Below are positions 9,052 through 18,392 of a stretch of 64,000 bases of DNA, piece after piece. This stretch comes from Neobacillus pocheonensis (lineage in GTDB: Bacteria; Bacillota; Bacilli; Bacillales; Cytobacillaceae). The notes under the pieces were generated by a model. That model did no database searches, was not told the origin of the DNA, and saw nothing but the letters and a program-made list of their open reading frames with translations. Location: assembly GCA_023702235.1 (NCBI GenBank), contig JAMQCR010000001.1, positions 930,001-994,000 of the forward strand, read 5' to 3'. The translations under genes were made by a program, and so were the position numbers. Each line of letters starts with the position of its first letter. The stretch's first letter is position 1.

Positions 9052-10199
9052 ATGGGAAAATTTCAATTAATAGCTACCTCGGCAATGGGGCTTGAGGCGA
9101 TTGTGGCCAAAGAGGTGCGGTCACTTGGATACGACTGCGAAGTGGAAAATGGAAAAATAACCTATACTGGTGATGAGTATGCAATTGCTCGCAGTAATTT
9201 ATGGCTTCGGACGGCCGATAGAATCAAAATAAAGGTTGGCGAATTTAAGGCATTAACGTTTGATGAATTATTTGAAAAGACAAAGGCACTACCATGGGAA
9301 AACTATCTGCCTGAAGATGCAGAATTTCCTGTGATTGGAAAGTCAGTGAAATCAAAGCTATTTAGTGTTTCGGATTGCCAAGCAATCGTAAAAAAAGCTG
9401 TCGTCGAAAAAATGAAAAAACATTATAAAAGGAATACCTGGTTTGAAGAAACGGGTGGCTTATATCGTATTGAAGTCGCCTTGCTAAAAGATATTGCTAC
9501 CATAACGATCGACGCTAGTGGTCAAGGACTTCATAAGCGTGGATATCGTAAGGATCAGGGGGAAGCTCCATTAAAGGAAACTCTCGCTGCTGCGCTCATC
9601 ATGCTTACAAATTGGAAGCCTGAACGTCCTTTTATCGATCCTTTCTGTGGCTCTGGAACGATTCCAATCGAAGCGGCAATGATCGGGCAAAATATCGCTC
9701 CAGGGTTTAATCGTGAATTTGTATCTGAAAGCTGGAATTGGATCTCACCGAAGATTTGGGACGAGGTTCGAACTGAGGCAGAGGACGTTGCAAATTATGA
9801 CCAACCACTTGAGATTTCAGGCTCAGATATCGATCATAGGATGGTGAAAATCTCGCAAGAAAATGCCTTTGAGGCAGGTCTTGGTGACTTAATCCATTTC
9901 AAACAAATGCAGGTGAAAGATATTTCAACTGCTCGAGAATATGGGGTTATTGTGGGAAATCCTCCATACGGGGAAAGAATTGGTGAGAAAAAAGCTGTCG
10001 AGCAAATGTACAGTGAAATGGGTGAGGCATTTATCAAACTCGATACCTGGTCCATTTATATCTTGACATCCAACGAAGAATTTGAACAATTTTATGGAAA
10101 ACCGGCTACAAAAAAAGAAAGCTTTTTAATGGTTTTATCCGTACAGACCTATATCAATATTGGGGGAAAAAGCCACCACGCCTTGATGACGGTAAATAA
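9052..10199 (+). CDS. ypsC: 23S rRNA guanine-N2 methyltransferase-type protein YpsC, hidden frameshift near the 3' end
   Basis: THUMP plus class I SAM-dependent methyltransferase of the RlmL/YpsC family. N-terminal THUMP spans about residues 1-160. The SAM site is FIDPFCGSGTIPIEAA and the catalytic N6/N2-type motif is VGNPPYGERI. As written the frame runs to 10236 with a C-terminus unlike the family. Adding one A to the A7 run at 10110-10116 gives KKRKLFNGFIRTDLYQYWG and a stop at 10199, 382 residues, the normal length. I annotate that end. A hairpin terminator follows. This is one of the breaks not at GGCC; it is a plain homopolymer miscount. Confidence 0.9.
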
Positions 10200-10246
10200 T
10201 ACTCTCATCCAAGACAATCGCTATTATAAAAATTAGAATAACAAGG

Positions 10247-10277
10247 TAGCGTCTAGCGAAAGGCGCTATTCTTTTTT
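10247..10277 (+). terminator. Terminator between ypsC and ypvA
   Basis: GTAGCGTC...GGCGCTAT imperfect hairpin followed by TCTTTTTTT; it lies after the repaired ypsC stop. Confidence 0.65.
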
Positions 10278-10289
10278 TGGAGGGCTAAG

Positions 10290-12217
10290 ATGCAAAACCG
10301 TATGCCATTTGAAGTATCAAAAACAGAATCATTTTACGACAAATTAAGTGAATGGATTGGTGACTTATTTTATGATATTTTACCTGAGGCAGGTTTCGAG
10401 CTAAGGGATGAACAAATTTTCATGGCCTTTCAATTGGAAAAAGCTTTTAAGGATAAGAAGGTAATGTTTGCTGAAGCCGGAGTTGGAACGGGAAAAACAA
10501 TCGTTTATTTACTATACGCCATTATGTATGCACGGTATACAAATAGACCTTCAGTTATTGCCTGTGCCGATGAAACCTTGATTGAACAGCTTGTGAAAAA
10601 GGAAGGCGATATCGCAAAACTTGAAAAGGTCCTAGGACTAAATTTTGATGTCCGTTTGGCAAAATCGAGGGATCAATACCTGTGTTTAAAAAAACTAGAT
10701 CACGTAAGAAACAATGATTTAAATGATGAAATTGAGGATATCTATGAACAGCTCCCTGATTTTATCCACTTTGGAGGGTCGATGCAAGCATTTGAAAAGT
10801 ATGGTGACAGAAAAGATTACCCATCCTTAACAGATGAAAAATGGGGAGAAATCAGTTGGGATGCACTACAGGATTGTTTTGCATGTGAAAAGCGTCATCG
10901 CTGTGGACTTACCTTAAATCGGGAGTATTATCGTCATTCCGAAGATTTGATTATTTGTTCTCACGATTTTTATATGGAGCATATTTGGACAAAGGAATCA
11001 AGAAAACGAGAGGGTCAGCTACCGCTTTTACCCGATCATTCTTCCGTTGTATTTGATGAAGGACATCTGCTTGAATATGCGGCCAAAAAGCGTTAAGTTA
11101 CCGCTTTACTGACTATACCTTAGAGACCTTGCTAACGAGGCTGATGGAAAATGAAGTCCGTGAAAAGACCTTGTATACAATTGAAGAGGCTCTATTGGAA
11201 AATGAAGCTTTTTTTGATACGATTTCAAAATTTTCTAACGAATCACAAGGCTCTGAGAAACAAATCATTACCAGGCATCCTTTGGTAATGGAATATGGTA
11301 GAAAGCTACTGTATAAGCTTCAAGTATTAGAAGAAGAGTTGGTGTTTGAAAGTGAGTTATATGTGATCAATGAATACGATTTAAAAATCGTTGAAGAATA
11401 TTTAGAGCAAATTACCTATTCTTTGAAGCTTTTTCTTGAAGAATTAACTGGAATAACCTGGTTTGAAGAAAGTGGAGGTGAGAGGACGCTTGTCATTATG
11501 CCAAAAATGGTAGAAGAAGTGATGAGGGAAGAGGTCTTCTCACAGAAAAAACCTTTTATTTTTTCATCAGCAACGTTGTCCAATCAAAAATCGTTCGATT
11601 ATATTACTAACAGCTTGGGTGTTAAGGAATTTCTGTCCTTTTCAGTCGCATCGCCCTTTGATTATGACGAAAAAATGAAAATATATCTTCCTAAATTTCC
11701 GAAAGAGGCGACCGAAGAAAAAATCAACTATCTCATTCAAATGGTTCAGCAATCAGAAGGTCGTGCATTAATTCTTTTGAACAATAAAAATGAATTGCGT
11801 CATTTGAAGAAAAAAATATCGGGTAAAATAAATTATCCCATTTATTTTGAAGGGGATGAAGAGATTAGTACCCTTGTTTCAAAATTCCAAAATGAGGAGC
11901 ATGCGATTTTATGTTCCATTCATCTTTGGGAAGGTCTAGATATTCCTGGTAGATCACTTGAAAACGTGATAATCTTTTCGCTGCCATTTCCACCGAATGA
12001 TCCTGTTTTTACTGCAAAAAGAAATGGGGTTGATAACCCGTTTGTGGAAGTGGATTTACCATACATGCTCCTTCGCTTACGACAGGGAGTAGGTAGATTG
12101 ATACGGACTGAAACGGATTGTGGGTCTGTTCATATTTTGCTAGACGATGGCATTGATCGGAATGTCCTTGATAGGATTAAAGATATCCTGCCAACAATCG
12201 CAATTGAAAGTAAATAA
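10290..12217 (+). CDS. ypvA: DinG-family ATP-dependent helicase YpvA, one frameshift
   Basis: XPD/DinG-type SF2 helicase of about 642 residues. Walker A AEAGVGTGKTIVY, a four-Cys Fe-S type set (CLKKLDH..., CFACEKRHRCGL), DEAH-like box VFDEGHLLEYAA, SATLSNQ, and motif VI RLRQGVGRLIRTE. ATG 10290 follows GGAGGGCTAAG. The frame breaks at GGCC 11081-11084: one extra C turns the stop into AAQKALSYRFTDYTLETL and joins the two halves. Substrate (branched or damaged DNA) is inferred from family. It converges on the downstream minus-strand operon. Confidence 0.9.
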
Positions 12218-12221
12218 GATA

Positions 12222-12272
12222 AAAAAGGTCAGCCTGGTATGGTATGAGATACCTTCTAGGCGTGACCTTTTT
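12222..12272. terminator. Bidirectional terminator between ypvA and the MIP18-like gene
   Basis: Long imperfect stem: AAAAAAGGTCAGCCTGGTAT on one arm, complementary to ATACCTTCTAGGCGTGACCT on the other, with A and T tracts at both ends, between convergent genes. Confidence 0.85.
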
Positions 12273-12276
12273 CATT

Positions 12277-12576
12277 TTATCTACCCAATAATCTTAGTCC
12301 TTCTGGTGTCATTTTCTCAGGAGACCACGCTGGTGACCATACAAGATTAACTTCTACATTTCTTGTTTCCTCTATGCCTTCAACACAATAGCGAACCCCG
12401 GTTGTAATACTGTCATGGAGTGGGCAGCCAGGTGTTGTTAATGTCATTGTAATCTGGACGTCTGCTCCATCAGAAATATCAACATTATAGATTAAGCCTA
12501 GATCAACGACATTTATATTCAACTCGGGATCATAGACACTTTTTAACTCATTTAGGACCTTTTCTTTTAAATTCAT
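12277..12576 (-). CDS. MIP18/PaaD-like (DUF59) iron-sulfur assembly factor
   Basis: A 99-residue DUF59 protein. Family signature: VYDPELNINVVDLGLIY and the reactive Cys in TTPGCPLHDSI, with WSPAWSPEKMTPEGLRLLG at the C-terminus. Members (SufT, PaaD, MIP18) help mature Fe-S proteins. ATG 12576 has GAGGTG 7 nt upstream. It is the last gene of the regulator-DUF2249-DUF2249-NnrS-like operon, so it may serve metal-cluster assembly or repair under NO stress (inference). Confidence 0.85.
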   Translation of the reverse strand: MNLKEKVLNELKSVYDPELNINVVDLGLIYNVDISDGADVQITMTLTTPGCPLHDSITTGVRYCVEGIEETRNVEVNLVWSPAWSPEKMTPEGLRLLGR

Positions 12577-12589
12577 AATAAACACCTCA

Positions 12590-13834
12590 CTATTTTTTTA
12601 TAACACTTAAGATACTTATTGCAACAATGATAAATACAATTGAAAGAACAAATTGTCCAACATTAAAGAGAATCGCTGTTTTAAATACTAAAGCACAGAA
12701 AATAGTTAGTACCGCTCCAATAAATAAAGAAAATAGCGGGCCAACGATTTTTTCATTCATCATCTCCTTTAAGGAAGGGACTGATTGCTTACCGATTTCC
12801 TTACTGTATTTGTAGGTCCACCAAAGGAACGGCACAATTTTATATAAATAGCCTACAATGCTAAGTACAATCCAAAGCAATAAATACGTATAAACCAAGG
12901 GGCCAAATAGTGTTCCAAAATGGTTGCCCCATAATAATGCAAAGGCGGCAAGATGAAGGATATTGGCAAAGCCAATTGCTGATAACGCAAAGATAAAAGG
13001 TTTATCTAGCTTTTTTTTCAACCTTTTTTTAATGATAATGCTTATATGCCAACTAAAAATCGAAAAACCTAAAAACATTAACATGAAACCAATTTTTATA
13101 AAAATAGAACTATCGATAAAAAAAGAAATTATAGTGACAACTAGACCAGCTACATAAAAGCCGTAGACGTATCTTGCTTGCACCATCGGAAATCCGTGAG
13201 ATAAAGAAAACATGGGTACCATCTTATAGGAGAATCCGAAAATTAAGAGGGTGAACCACCCTGTAACCCCCATTAATAAATGGCTTTTAAAAATAGCTTG
13301 ATAATACTCGGCACCCACTCCCGTTCTAAGACAATATACTAATGTAATCCCCATGAAAATAGTAAATAATAAACAAACCAATGCTGTACCAACAAAAGCA
13401 GTGAGGATATTAGGTTTTGCTTGTTTTCTTAATGTCATGAACATTTGCAATAAAAACATTAAGATTCCTAATAGGGTAAGGATTCCGGGAATTAGTGCTT
13501 TTTGTGGTGCCCAATATAACATACCAGCAAATGTTGAAATTCCAATTGCAGTAATAAAGAATTGAATAAAACCAAACTTCTTATTCCATATTTTCGTTAA
13601 AAAGGCAACAGGTACAAGTTGATACATCGAACCCATCGCCACCATCAATGCCCATCCCAAGACAAGCAGGTGGGCAGAGGACCATATCGCTGGGATTCGA
13701 AAGCTTCCATCTACCAACATGTAACCATGTACCAATAATAGAATTTGTGAAATAACTAGGGCGATTAAACTAAAAAGTATAAAGAAAAAGGGAAGTTTGA
13801 TATTTGTTTCACTTCCTAAATTTTGAGGAAGCAT
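12590..13834 (-). CDS. 12-TM NnrS-like / heme-copper-oxidase-subunit-I-like membrane protein
   Basis: A 414-residue, very hydrophobic protein with about 12 predicted spans. Conserved-looking His residues sit within helices: LLLVHGY, SSAHLLVLGWALMVAMGSMYQ, FKSHLLMGVTGWF, ILHLAAFALLWGNHFG. Such proteins occur beside NO reductase and nitrite genes (NnrS group, heme/copper membrane proteins of NO tolerance). I cannot separate NnrS from other oxidase-I-like families by eye. It lies 13 nt upstream of the DUF59 gene and downstream of two DUF2249 genes, clearly one operon. No signal cleavage site is seen. Confidence 0.65.
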   Translation of the reverse strand: MLPQNLGSETNIKLPFFFILFSLIALVISQILLLVHGYMLVDGSFRIPAIWSSAHLLVLGWALMVAMGSMYQLVPVAFLTKIWNKKFGFIQFFITAIGISTFAGMLYWAPQKALIPGILTLLGILMFLLQMFMTLRKQAKPNILTAFVGTALVCLLFTIFMGITLVYCLRTGVGAEYYQAIFKSHLLMGVTGWFTLLIFGFSYKMVPMFSLSHGFPMVQARYVYGFYVAGLVVTIISFFIDSSIFIKIGFMLMFLGFSIFSWHISIIIKKRLKKKLDKPFIFALSAIGFANILHLAAFALLWGNHFGTLFGPLVYTYLLLWIVLSIVGYLYKIVPFLWWTYKYSKEIGKQSVPSLKEMMNEKIVGPLFSLFIGAVLTIFCALVFKTAILFNVGQFVLSIVFIIVAISILSVIKK

Positions 13835-13849
13835 GTTTGTTCACCTTCT

Positions 13850-14056
13850 TTATCGGAAGATTTCAATTTTAAAACTTCCGTCGTTTTGTTGTTCTGTCCG
13901 TTGCTTATAGCCAATTTCCTCAAGCTGTTCGTATAGAAACATTGGCCTTCTATCATTTATAATGGTTAAGATTTCATTTTCGCCAAGGTTTTCCAAAGCG
14001 GCAAGAGTTCTCATCATGGGTTGTGGTGGTTCTAAACCTCTATTATCTAGAATCAT
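13850..14056 (-). CDS. DUF2249 small protein (copy 1)
   Basis: About 68 residues: MILDNRGLEPPQPMMRTLAA, then LGENEILTIINDRRPMFLYEQLEEIGYK. This is the TusA-like two-layer fold of DUF2249, with the D-x-R-x-L-x-P-P-x-P-M pattern at the end of the first strand. ATG 14056 is preceded by AAGGTGAG; a GTG six bases upstream is also possible. DUF2249 genes commonly accompany denitrification and NO-stress genes; biochemical role unknown. Confidence 0.8.
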   Translation of the reverse strand: MILDNRGLEPPQPMMRTLAALENLGENEILTIINDRRPMFLYEQLEEIGYKQRTEQQNDGSFKIEIFR

Positions 14057-14078
14057 AAACACTCACCTTTCTTTTCAA

Positions 14079-14318
14079 TTATTTTACTTTTTTCTTGATA
14101 AAGGTAACTTTCCAATGCTTTTTATCAATTTCTTCTTCCTCATGTATAAATCCTTTTGCTTTTAAAACTGCAAATAATGGTACTGGCTTAAAAGGTGCAT
14201 GAAGAATAAAGATATCATTATCGTCAAGTTCCTTAATAGCCCCCATGATTTTTTGAAAAGGTTCAATTTTGTTTTTTAAATCCTCACGAACATCTAGTTC
14301 AATTATTCTTTGTTCCAT
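14079..14318 (-). CDS. DUF2249 small protein (copy 2)
   Basis: A 79-residue protein: RIIELDVREDLKNKIEPFQK, then LDDNDIFILHAPFKPVPLFAVLKAKGF, the DUF2249 core with the F-x-P-x-P-L motif. Start ATG 14318 has AGGAGAAG about 8 nt upstream. Only 52 bp separate it from the upstream regulator, so the two are probably cotranscribed. Three DUF2249 proteins occur in this island (a third at 17942-18157). Confidence 0.8.
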   Translation of the reverse strand: MEQRIIELDVREDLKNKIEPFQKIMGAIKELDDNDIFILHAPFKPVPLFAVLKAKGFIHEEEEIDKKHWKVTFIKKKVK

Positions 14319-14370
14319 ATATACATCTTCTCCTGTTTATAATAGAAAATTTACTATCGTTTTTTTTTCC

Positions 14371-15063
14371 TCAATAAAATAATTCTTGTTGTAATGCCTC
14401 TCGATCGATTAAATAAAGACCTTCTTCGTCCTGGCTAATATATTCCTTCTTTTTTAACTGATTAATGGTTCTACTAACGGTTTCCCTGGAGGTTCCAATC
14501 ATATTCGCTAGTTCACGGTTCGTAAATTGTGTCGTCAGCTTAAATTGATCGTTTTCCCTATCACCATTTGATTTACATAGTCTTATAAGAAGTAAAATGA
14601 TTTGTTCGTAAGTATTATGAAGGACCTGTGCTTCTAGTCGTCCTTGTAAATCAACAATTTTCTCTCCTAACATTTTAAACAGCTTTACACAAAGTTCTGG
14701 ATAGGTAATAAGGATTTCCTCAAATTTGTCAATAGGGATAACGATCAGATTTGCCTCCTCCATTATTTCTGCATGAGCAGGGTAACTTCCCTGCCTGAAA
14801 AAGCCAGCAAGGGGAAACATTTCACCCGCTTCCAGCACAGAGATTAGTTGTTCTTTACCAGAAAAGTCAGTTTTATTAATTTTGACCTTTCCTGAATGAA
14901 TAAAGAAGACGCGGTCTAGCGGGTCATCCTGCATAAAAACATACATCTTACTCCTATAATAACGAGCCTGTGCGATCTTGATGATTGGACCTAATTCATC
15001 AGTCGATAACTCTTTAAATATTGAAACAACTGATAATCTTTTTACGATGTCCTCGTGCTTCAT
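14371..15063 (-). CDS. Crp/Fnr-family transcriptional regulator (paralogue B)
   Basis: A 230-residue regulator with an N-terminal sensory beta-roll (FMQDDPLDRVFFIHSGKVKI; GEMFPLAGFFRQGSYPAHAE), a dimer helix and a winged helix with recognition segment NMIGTSRETVSRTINQL. ATG 15063 is chosen because AAAGGTGATG precedes it; longer in-frame starts lack a site. It has no Fnr-type Cys cluster. It is divergent from norZ and heads the DUF2249/NnrS-like/DUF59 operon. Two TGTGA-like boxes lie in the shared promoter region. Control of NO detoxification is inferred from context. Confidence 0.87.
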   Translation of the reverse strand: MKHEDIVKRLSVVSIFKELSTDELGPIIKIAQARYYRSKMYVFMQDDPLDRVFFIHSGKVKINKTDFSGKEQLISVLEAGEMFPLAGFFRQGSYPAHAEIMEEANLIVIPIDKFEEILITYPELCVKLFKMLGEKIVDLQGRLEAQVLHNTYEQIILLLIRLCKSNGDRENDQFKLTTQFTNRELANMIGTSRETVSRTINQLKKKEYISQDEEGLYLIDREALQQELFY

Positions 15064-15127
15064 TAACATCACCTTTATGTTATTAATTTTGTATAAACAC
15101 ATTGTAGCAGTGATTTCATCGCAAATA

Positions 15128-15143
15128 TGTGACCTTAATCATA
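15128..15143. promoter_or_regulatory. Crp/Fnr-type box, regulator/norZ divergent promoter (site 1)
   Basis: TGTGACCTTAATCATA matches TGTGA-N6-TCACA at 9 of 10 positions. It lies nearer the regulator gene and could serve autoregulation. Confidence 0.5.
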
Positions 15144-15177
15144 GAGGGATTAATTTTGTGAAAATAATTCTCAATAG

Positions 15178-15193
15178 TGTGGTAAAAATCACA
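15178..15193. promoter_or_regulatory. Crp/Fnr-type box, regulator/norZ divergent promoter (site 2)
   Basis: TGTGGTAAAAATCACA matches TGTGA-N6-TCACA at 9 of 10 positions, about 110 bp before norZ. Confidence 0.6.
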
Positions 15194-15302
15194 CGGGCTG
15201 GATGAGGAGTTTCACTTTGTGACATTCTTGTGAAAGTTACAATACGAAATGTAATGAAACAAGAGAGGATGAACGGAAATGGAAATACATCGGGGGATAC
15301 CA

Positions 15303-17639
15303 ATGAAAAAGGCTGTGAAGCAAAATAAAAACTCACTATTAAAGTCTATTTTAATTTCGACTATTTTATTGACCTTCACGGTATTGCTTGCAGGAGGTTA
15401 CTGGATATTTAAGGAACAGGCACCGAGACCGTTAAAGGTTACGAATGAAAAAGGTGATGTGTTATTTACAAAAGAATCCATTATGGGCGGCCAGGCAGTA
15501 TGGCAAAAATACGGCTTGATGGAATACGGTACTGCCTTAGGAAACGGCTCGTATATGGGTCCTGATTATACAGCTGAGGCTTTAAAAATTTACACTGAAG
15601 GCATGCAAGACTATAAAGCAAAAGAGAAATTTGGAAAAACCTATGCTGCTTTAGATACGGATCAAAAAACTGTCATTAAGAGTAATGTCATCAATGAAAT
15701 GCGTAAAAATCGCTACGATAGCAGTAAAGATTCATTGAAGTTAACAAATGCGCAAGCATCAGGATTAGAAAAGGTAGGAGCATTTTATAAAAATGTATTT
15801 ACAAAGGGTGATGGTTGGGGGTTAAAAGCAAATCTTATTCAAGAGAAAGATATGCCTGCTAAAAACCGTGCCTTTGTTGCAAATGGTAGGCAAATTACCC
15901 AAATCTCAGATTTCTTTTTCTGGACTGCATGGTTATCAAGTACTGTTCGTCCCGGTGACAAAATCACCTATACGAATAACTGGCCATATTATGAAGATGC
16001 CGGAAACCATGTCTCCTTCTCAGCTATTTGGTGGAGCGGCCAGTGTTACAATCCTAATTCTTTTTATTGGTATTATTCTTTACTTTTTCCATCGTTATCA
16101 ACTTGGTATGAAGGAAGCATACACAGAGGGGAATTTCCCGCAAATTGATTTACGAAAAATACCGGTGACCAACTCACAAGCTAAAGCCGGTAAGTATTTT
16201 GTGATTGTAGCCGCATTATTTTTTGTCCAGTGTTTGTTTGGGGCATTGCTTGCTCATTATTATACAGAGCCACAAAGATTCTTTGGAATTAAATGGATTC
16301 ATGATATCCTGCCATTCAATATTGCAAAAGGGTACCATTTACAGCTTGCCGTCTTTTGGATTGCGACTGCTTGGCTAGGAATGGGTATCTACATTGCGCC
16401 GCTTGTCGGTGGGTATGAACCTAAAAAACAAGGATTGTTGGTAGACATTTTATTCTGGGCTTTAGTCGTACTTGTTGGTGGAAGTATGATTGGAGAATGG
16501 CTCGGGGCAAATGGTTACTTGGGCAATGAATGGTTTTTATTTGGTCACACTGGCTGGACATATATAGAAGAAGGACGCGTTTGGCAGATTATTTTGATTG
16601 CAGGTATGCTAATCTGGTTATTCATTGTATACCGCGGGATTAAAGCTGGACTGAAGAAAGAAACAGATAAGGGCGGACTGATCCACCTGTTATTCTACTC
16701 TGCGATTGCAGTACCAGCATTCTATATTTTTGCCTTATTTATTAACCCTGACACAAGCTTTACATTTGCTGATTACTGGCGCTGGTGGATTATCCATTTA
16801 TGGGTAGAGGGTATCTTTGAAGTGTTTGCCGTTGTTGTTATTGGCTTCCTAATGGTTCAACTTGGTTTAGTAACGAAAAAATCAACAGTAAGACAATTGT
16901 ATTTCCAATTGATCTTGCTATTAGGTGGCGGCGTTCTTGGAATTGGACACCATTATTACTATAATGGTTCAGCAGAGGTTTGGATCGGCCTTGGAGCCGT
17001 ATTCTCGGCATTAGAAGTCATTCCATTAACATTGTTAATTCTTGAAGCATATGAGCAATATAAAATGATGCGTGAGGGCGGAGTGGATTTCCCGTATAAA
17101 GGAACTTTTTGGTTTCTTATTTCTGTTGCTATTTGGAACCTGGTTGGTGCTGGAGTACTAGGATTCCTAATCAACCTCCCAGCGGTCAGCTACTTTGAAC
17201 ATGGCCAATTCCTGACAGCAGCACATGGCCATGCATCGATGATGGGTGTTTACGGTATGTTTGCTATTGCAGTGCTTCTTTACTCATTAAGGAACATTGT
17301 AAAACCAGAGGCATGGAATGATAAGTGGTTAAAAATCAGTTGCATTTTATTAAACGTAGGGCTTGCAGGAATGGTATTCGTATCTTTGCTGCCGGTTGGT
17401 TTCCTACAGATTAAAGATGCTTTCTATAATGGTTACGCTGCATCCCGTTCGTCCTCTTTCTTAAAGGAGAATATTGTGCAAACGTTATTAACATGGCGGC
17501 CTTACCAGATTCCATCTTTCTAATCGGTGTTATAACATTACTAATCTTTTGTATTAAAGCCATCTTTAACTTACGCAAGCCAACACATAAAGAAAATGAA
17601 AAATTACCAGTAAAAGATTTATCATTAGATGAAGATTAA
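15303..17639 (+). CDS. norZ: Quinol-dependent nitric oxide reductase (qNOR), two frameshifts
   Basis: Single-subunit NO reductase of about 778 residues. An N-terminal TM and periplasmic cytochrome-c-like domain without heme (QAPRPLKVTNEKGDV...SIMGGQAVWQKYG) leads to a 12-TM NorB domain. Visible: GYHLQLAVFWIATAWLGMG, the Glu-bearing HLWVEGIFEVFAVV near the active site, and GIGHHYYY. It reduces 2 NO to N2O with quinol electrons. ATG 15303 follows GGGGGATACCA. Break 1 lies at GGCC 16038-16041 (two missing bases would give WWSAASVTIL). Break 2 lies at GGCC 17498-17501 (one missing G gives WRALPDSIFLIGV and the normal tail to 17639). Both are probably sequencing artefacts. Confidence 0.9.
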
Positions 17640-17645
17640 TAGAAC

Positions 17646-17674
17646 AAATCCGCAAGGTTTAACTTTGCGGATTT
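17646..17674. terminator. Terminator after norZ
   Basis: ATCCGCAA...TTGCGGAT stem followed by TTTTC, located in the convergent space and overlapping the end of the small minus-strand gene. Confidence 0.75.
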
Positions 17675-17811
17675 TCTTCTTCTTTGGGAAATTCTTCAAA
17701 GCATTCAAAACAAAAGATCTCTTTCTCCTCTGTAATAACACCATTAAAAAAACCATCTAAACAAAAGATGTCCTTGTTGCAGTTTTTGCACATGCCTACT
17801 AATTCTTTCAT
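17659..17811 (-). CDS. 50-residue zinc-ribbon protein
   Basis: Minus-strand ATG 17811 is preceded by AGGGGGGCGTAAGA. The peptide carries CKNCNKDIFC and a second pair FCFECFEEF, so two CxxC knuckles that could bind one zinc, ending in an acidic tail (PKEEENPQS). It lies between norZ and a DUF2249 gene and converges on norZ. Not recognised as a named family; small treble-clef/zinc-ribbon proteins of this type are common. A metal or redox role in the island is inference. Confidence 0.65.
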   Translation of the reverse strand: MKELVGMCKNCNKDIFCLDGFFNGVITEEKEIFCFECFEEFPKEEENPQS

Positions 17812-17941
17812 TCTTACGCCCCCCTAAGTTGTTCAATTAATAGTAAAAATATCATCTTCAAGGTGTGATGTGATTCTCTTTTAATTGGCTTATCTTTTTT
17901 TATAATAAAAGAGTAGAAAACAAATTAAAGGAGTGAAAATA

Positions 17942-18157
17942 ATGCAAACCATTGCAAAAATTATTAATGTTCCAGATTATGCACTACGTGAAAAACATCC
18001 AACGATCTTAAATGGTTTTGACGGGTTAAAATCTGGAGAAGTAATGCAGATTGTAAATGATCATGATCCAAGACCGCTTCATTATCAATTCATGATGGAA
18101 AGAACTGAGCAATTCGCTTGGGAGTACCTTGAAGAAGGCCAGATACTTGGCGAGTAG
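17942..18157 (+). CDS. DUF2249 small protein (copy 3)
   Basis: A 71-residue protein: ALREKHPTILNGFDGLKSGE, then MQIVNDHDPRPLHYQFMMER and WEYLEEGQ. The DHDPRPL pattern is the DUF2249 hallmark, related to hemerythrin-associated DUF2249 domains. ATG 17942 follows AAGGAGTGAAAATA. It has its own promoter space and lies between norZ and the oxidase operon. Function unknown; NO or oxygen stress association is inferred from position. Confidence 0.8.
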   Translation: MQTIAKIINVPDYALREKHPTILNGFDGLKSGEVMQIVNDHDPRPLHYQFMMERTEQFAWEYLEEGQILGE

Positions 18158-18392
18158 CTATTTCTAAGAAGTAGTCCGTATTGATCAGGTTTTTAAACCC
18201 GGTTTGTTAATTAACTCTCTAAAGGCATTTTAGCTGTGTTTATATTTTATTTTCCGTGAACATCCTCTTTTCCCTATTAACATATTTTACAACAGAATTC
18301 ATTTTCTGTTGTTTTTTTATCGTAAATTTTCTCAAGGGTGTAAATAAAAGTGGCTGACTCATTAAGAGCCAACCACTTTGCATACTATTTTT

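Noticed and set aside
17864..17879. Further Crp/Fnr box before the DUF2249 gene at 17942 (TGTGATGTGATTCTC)
   Set aside because: Only one half-site matches; the second arm is too poor.
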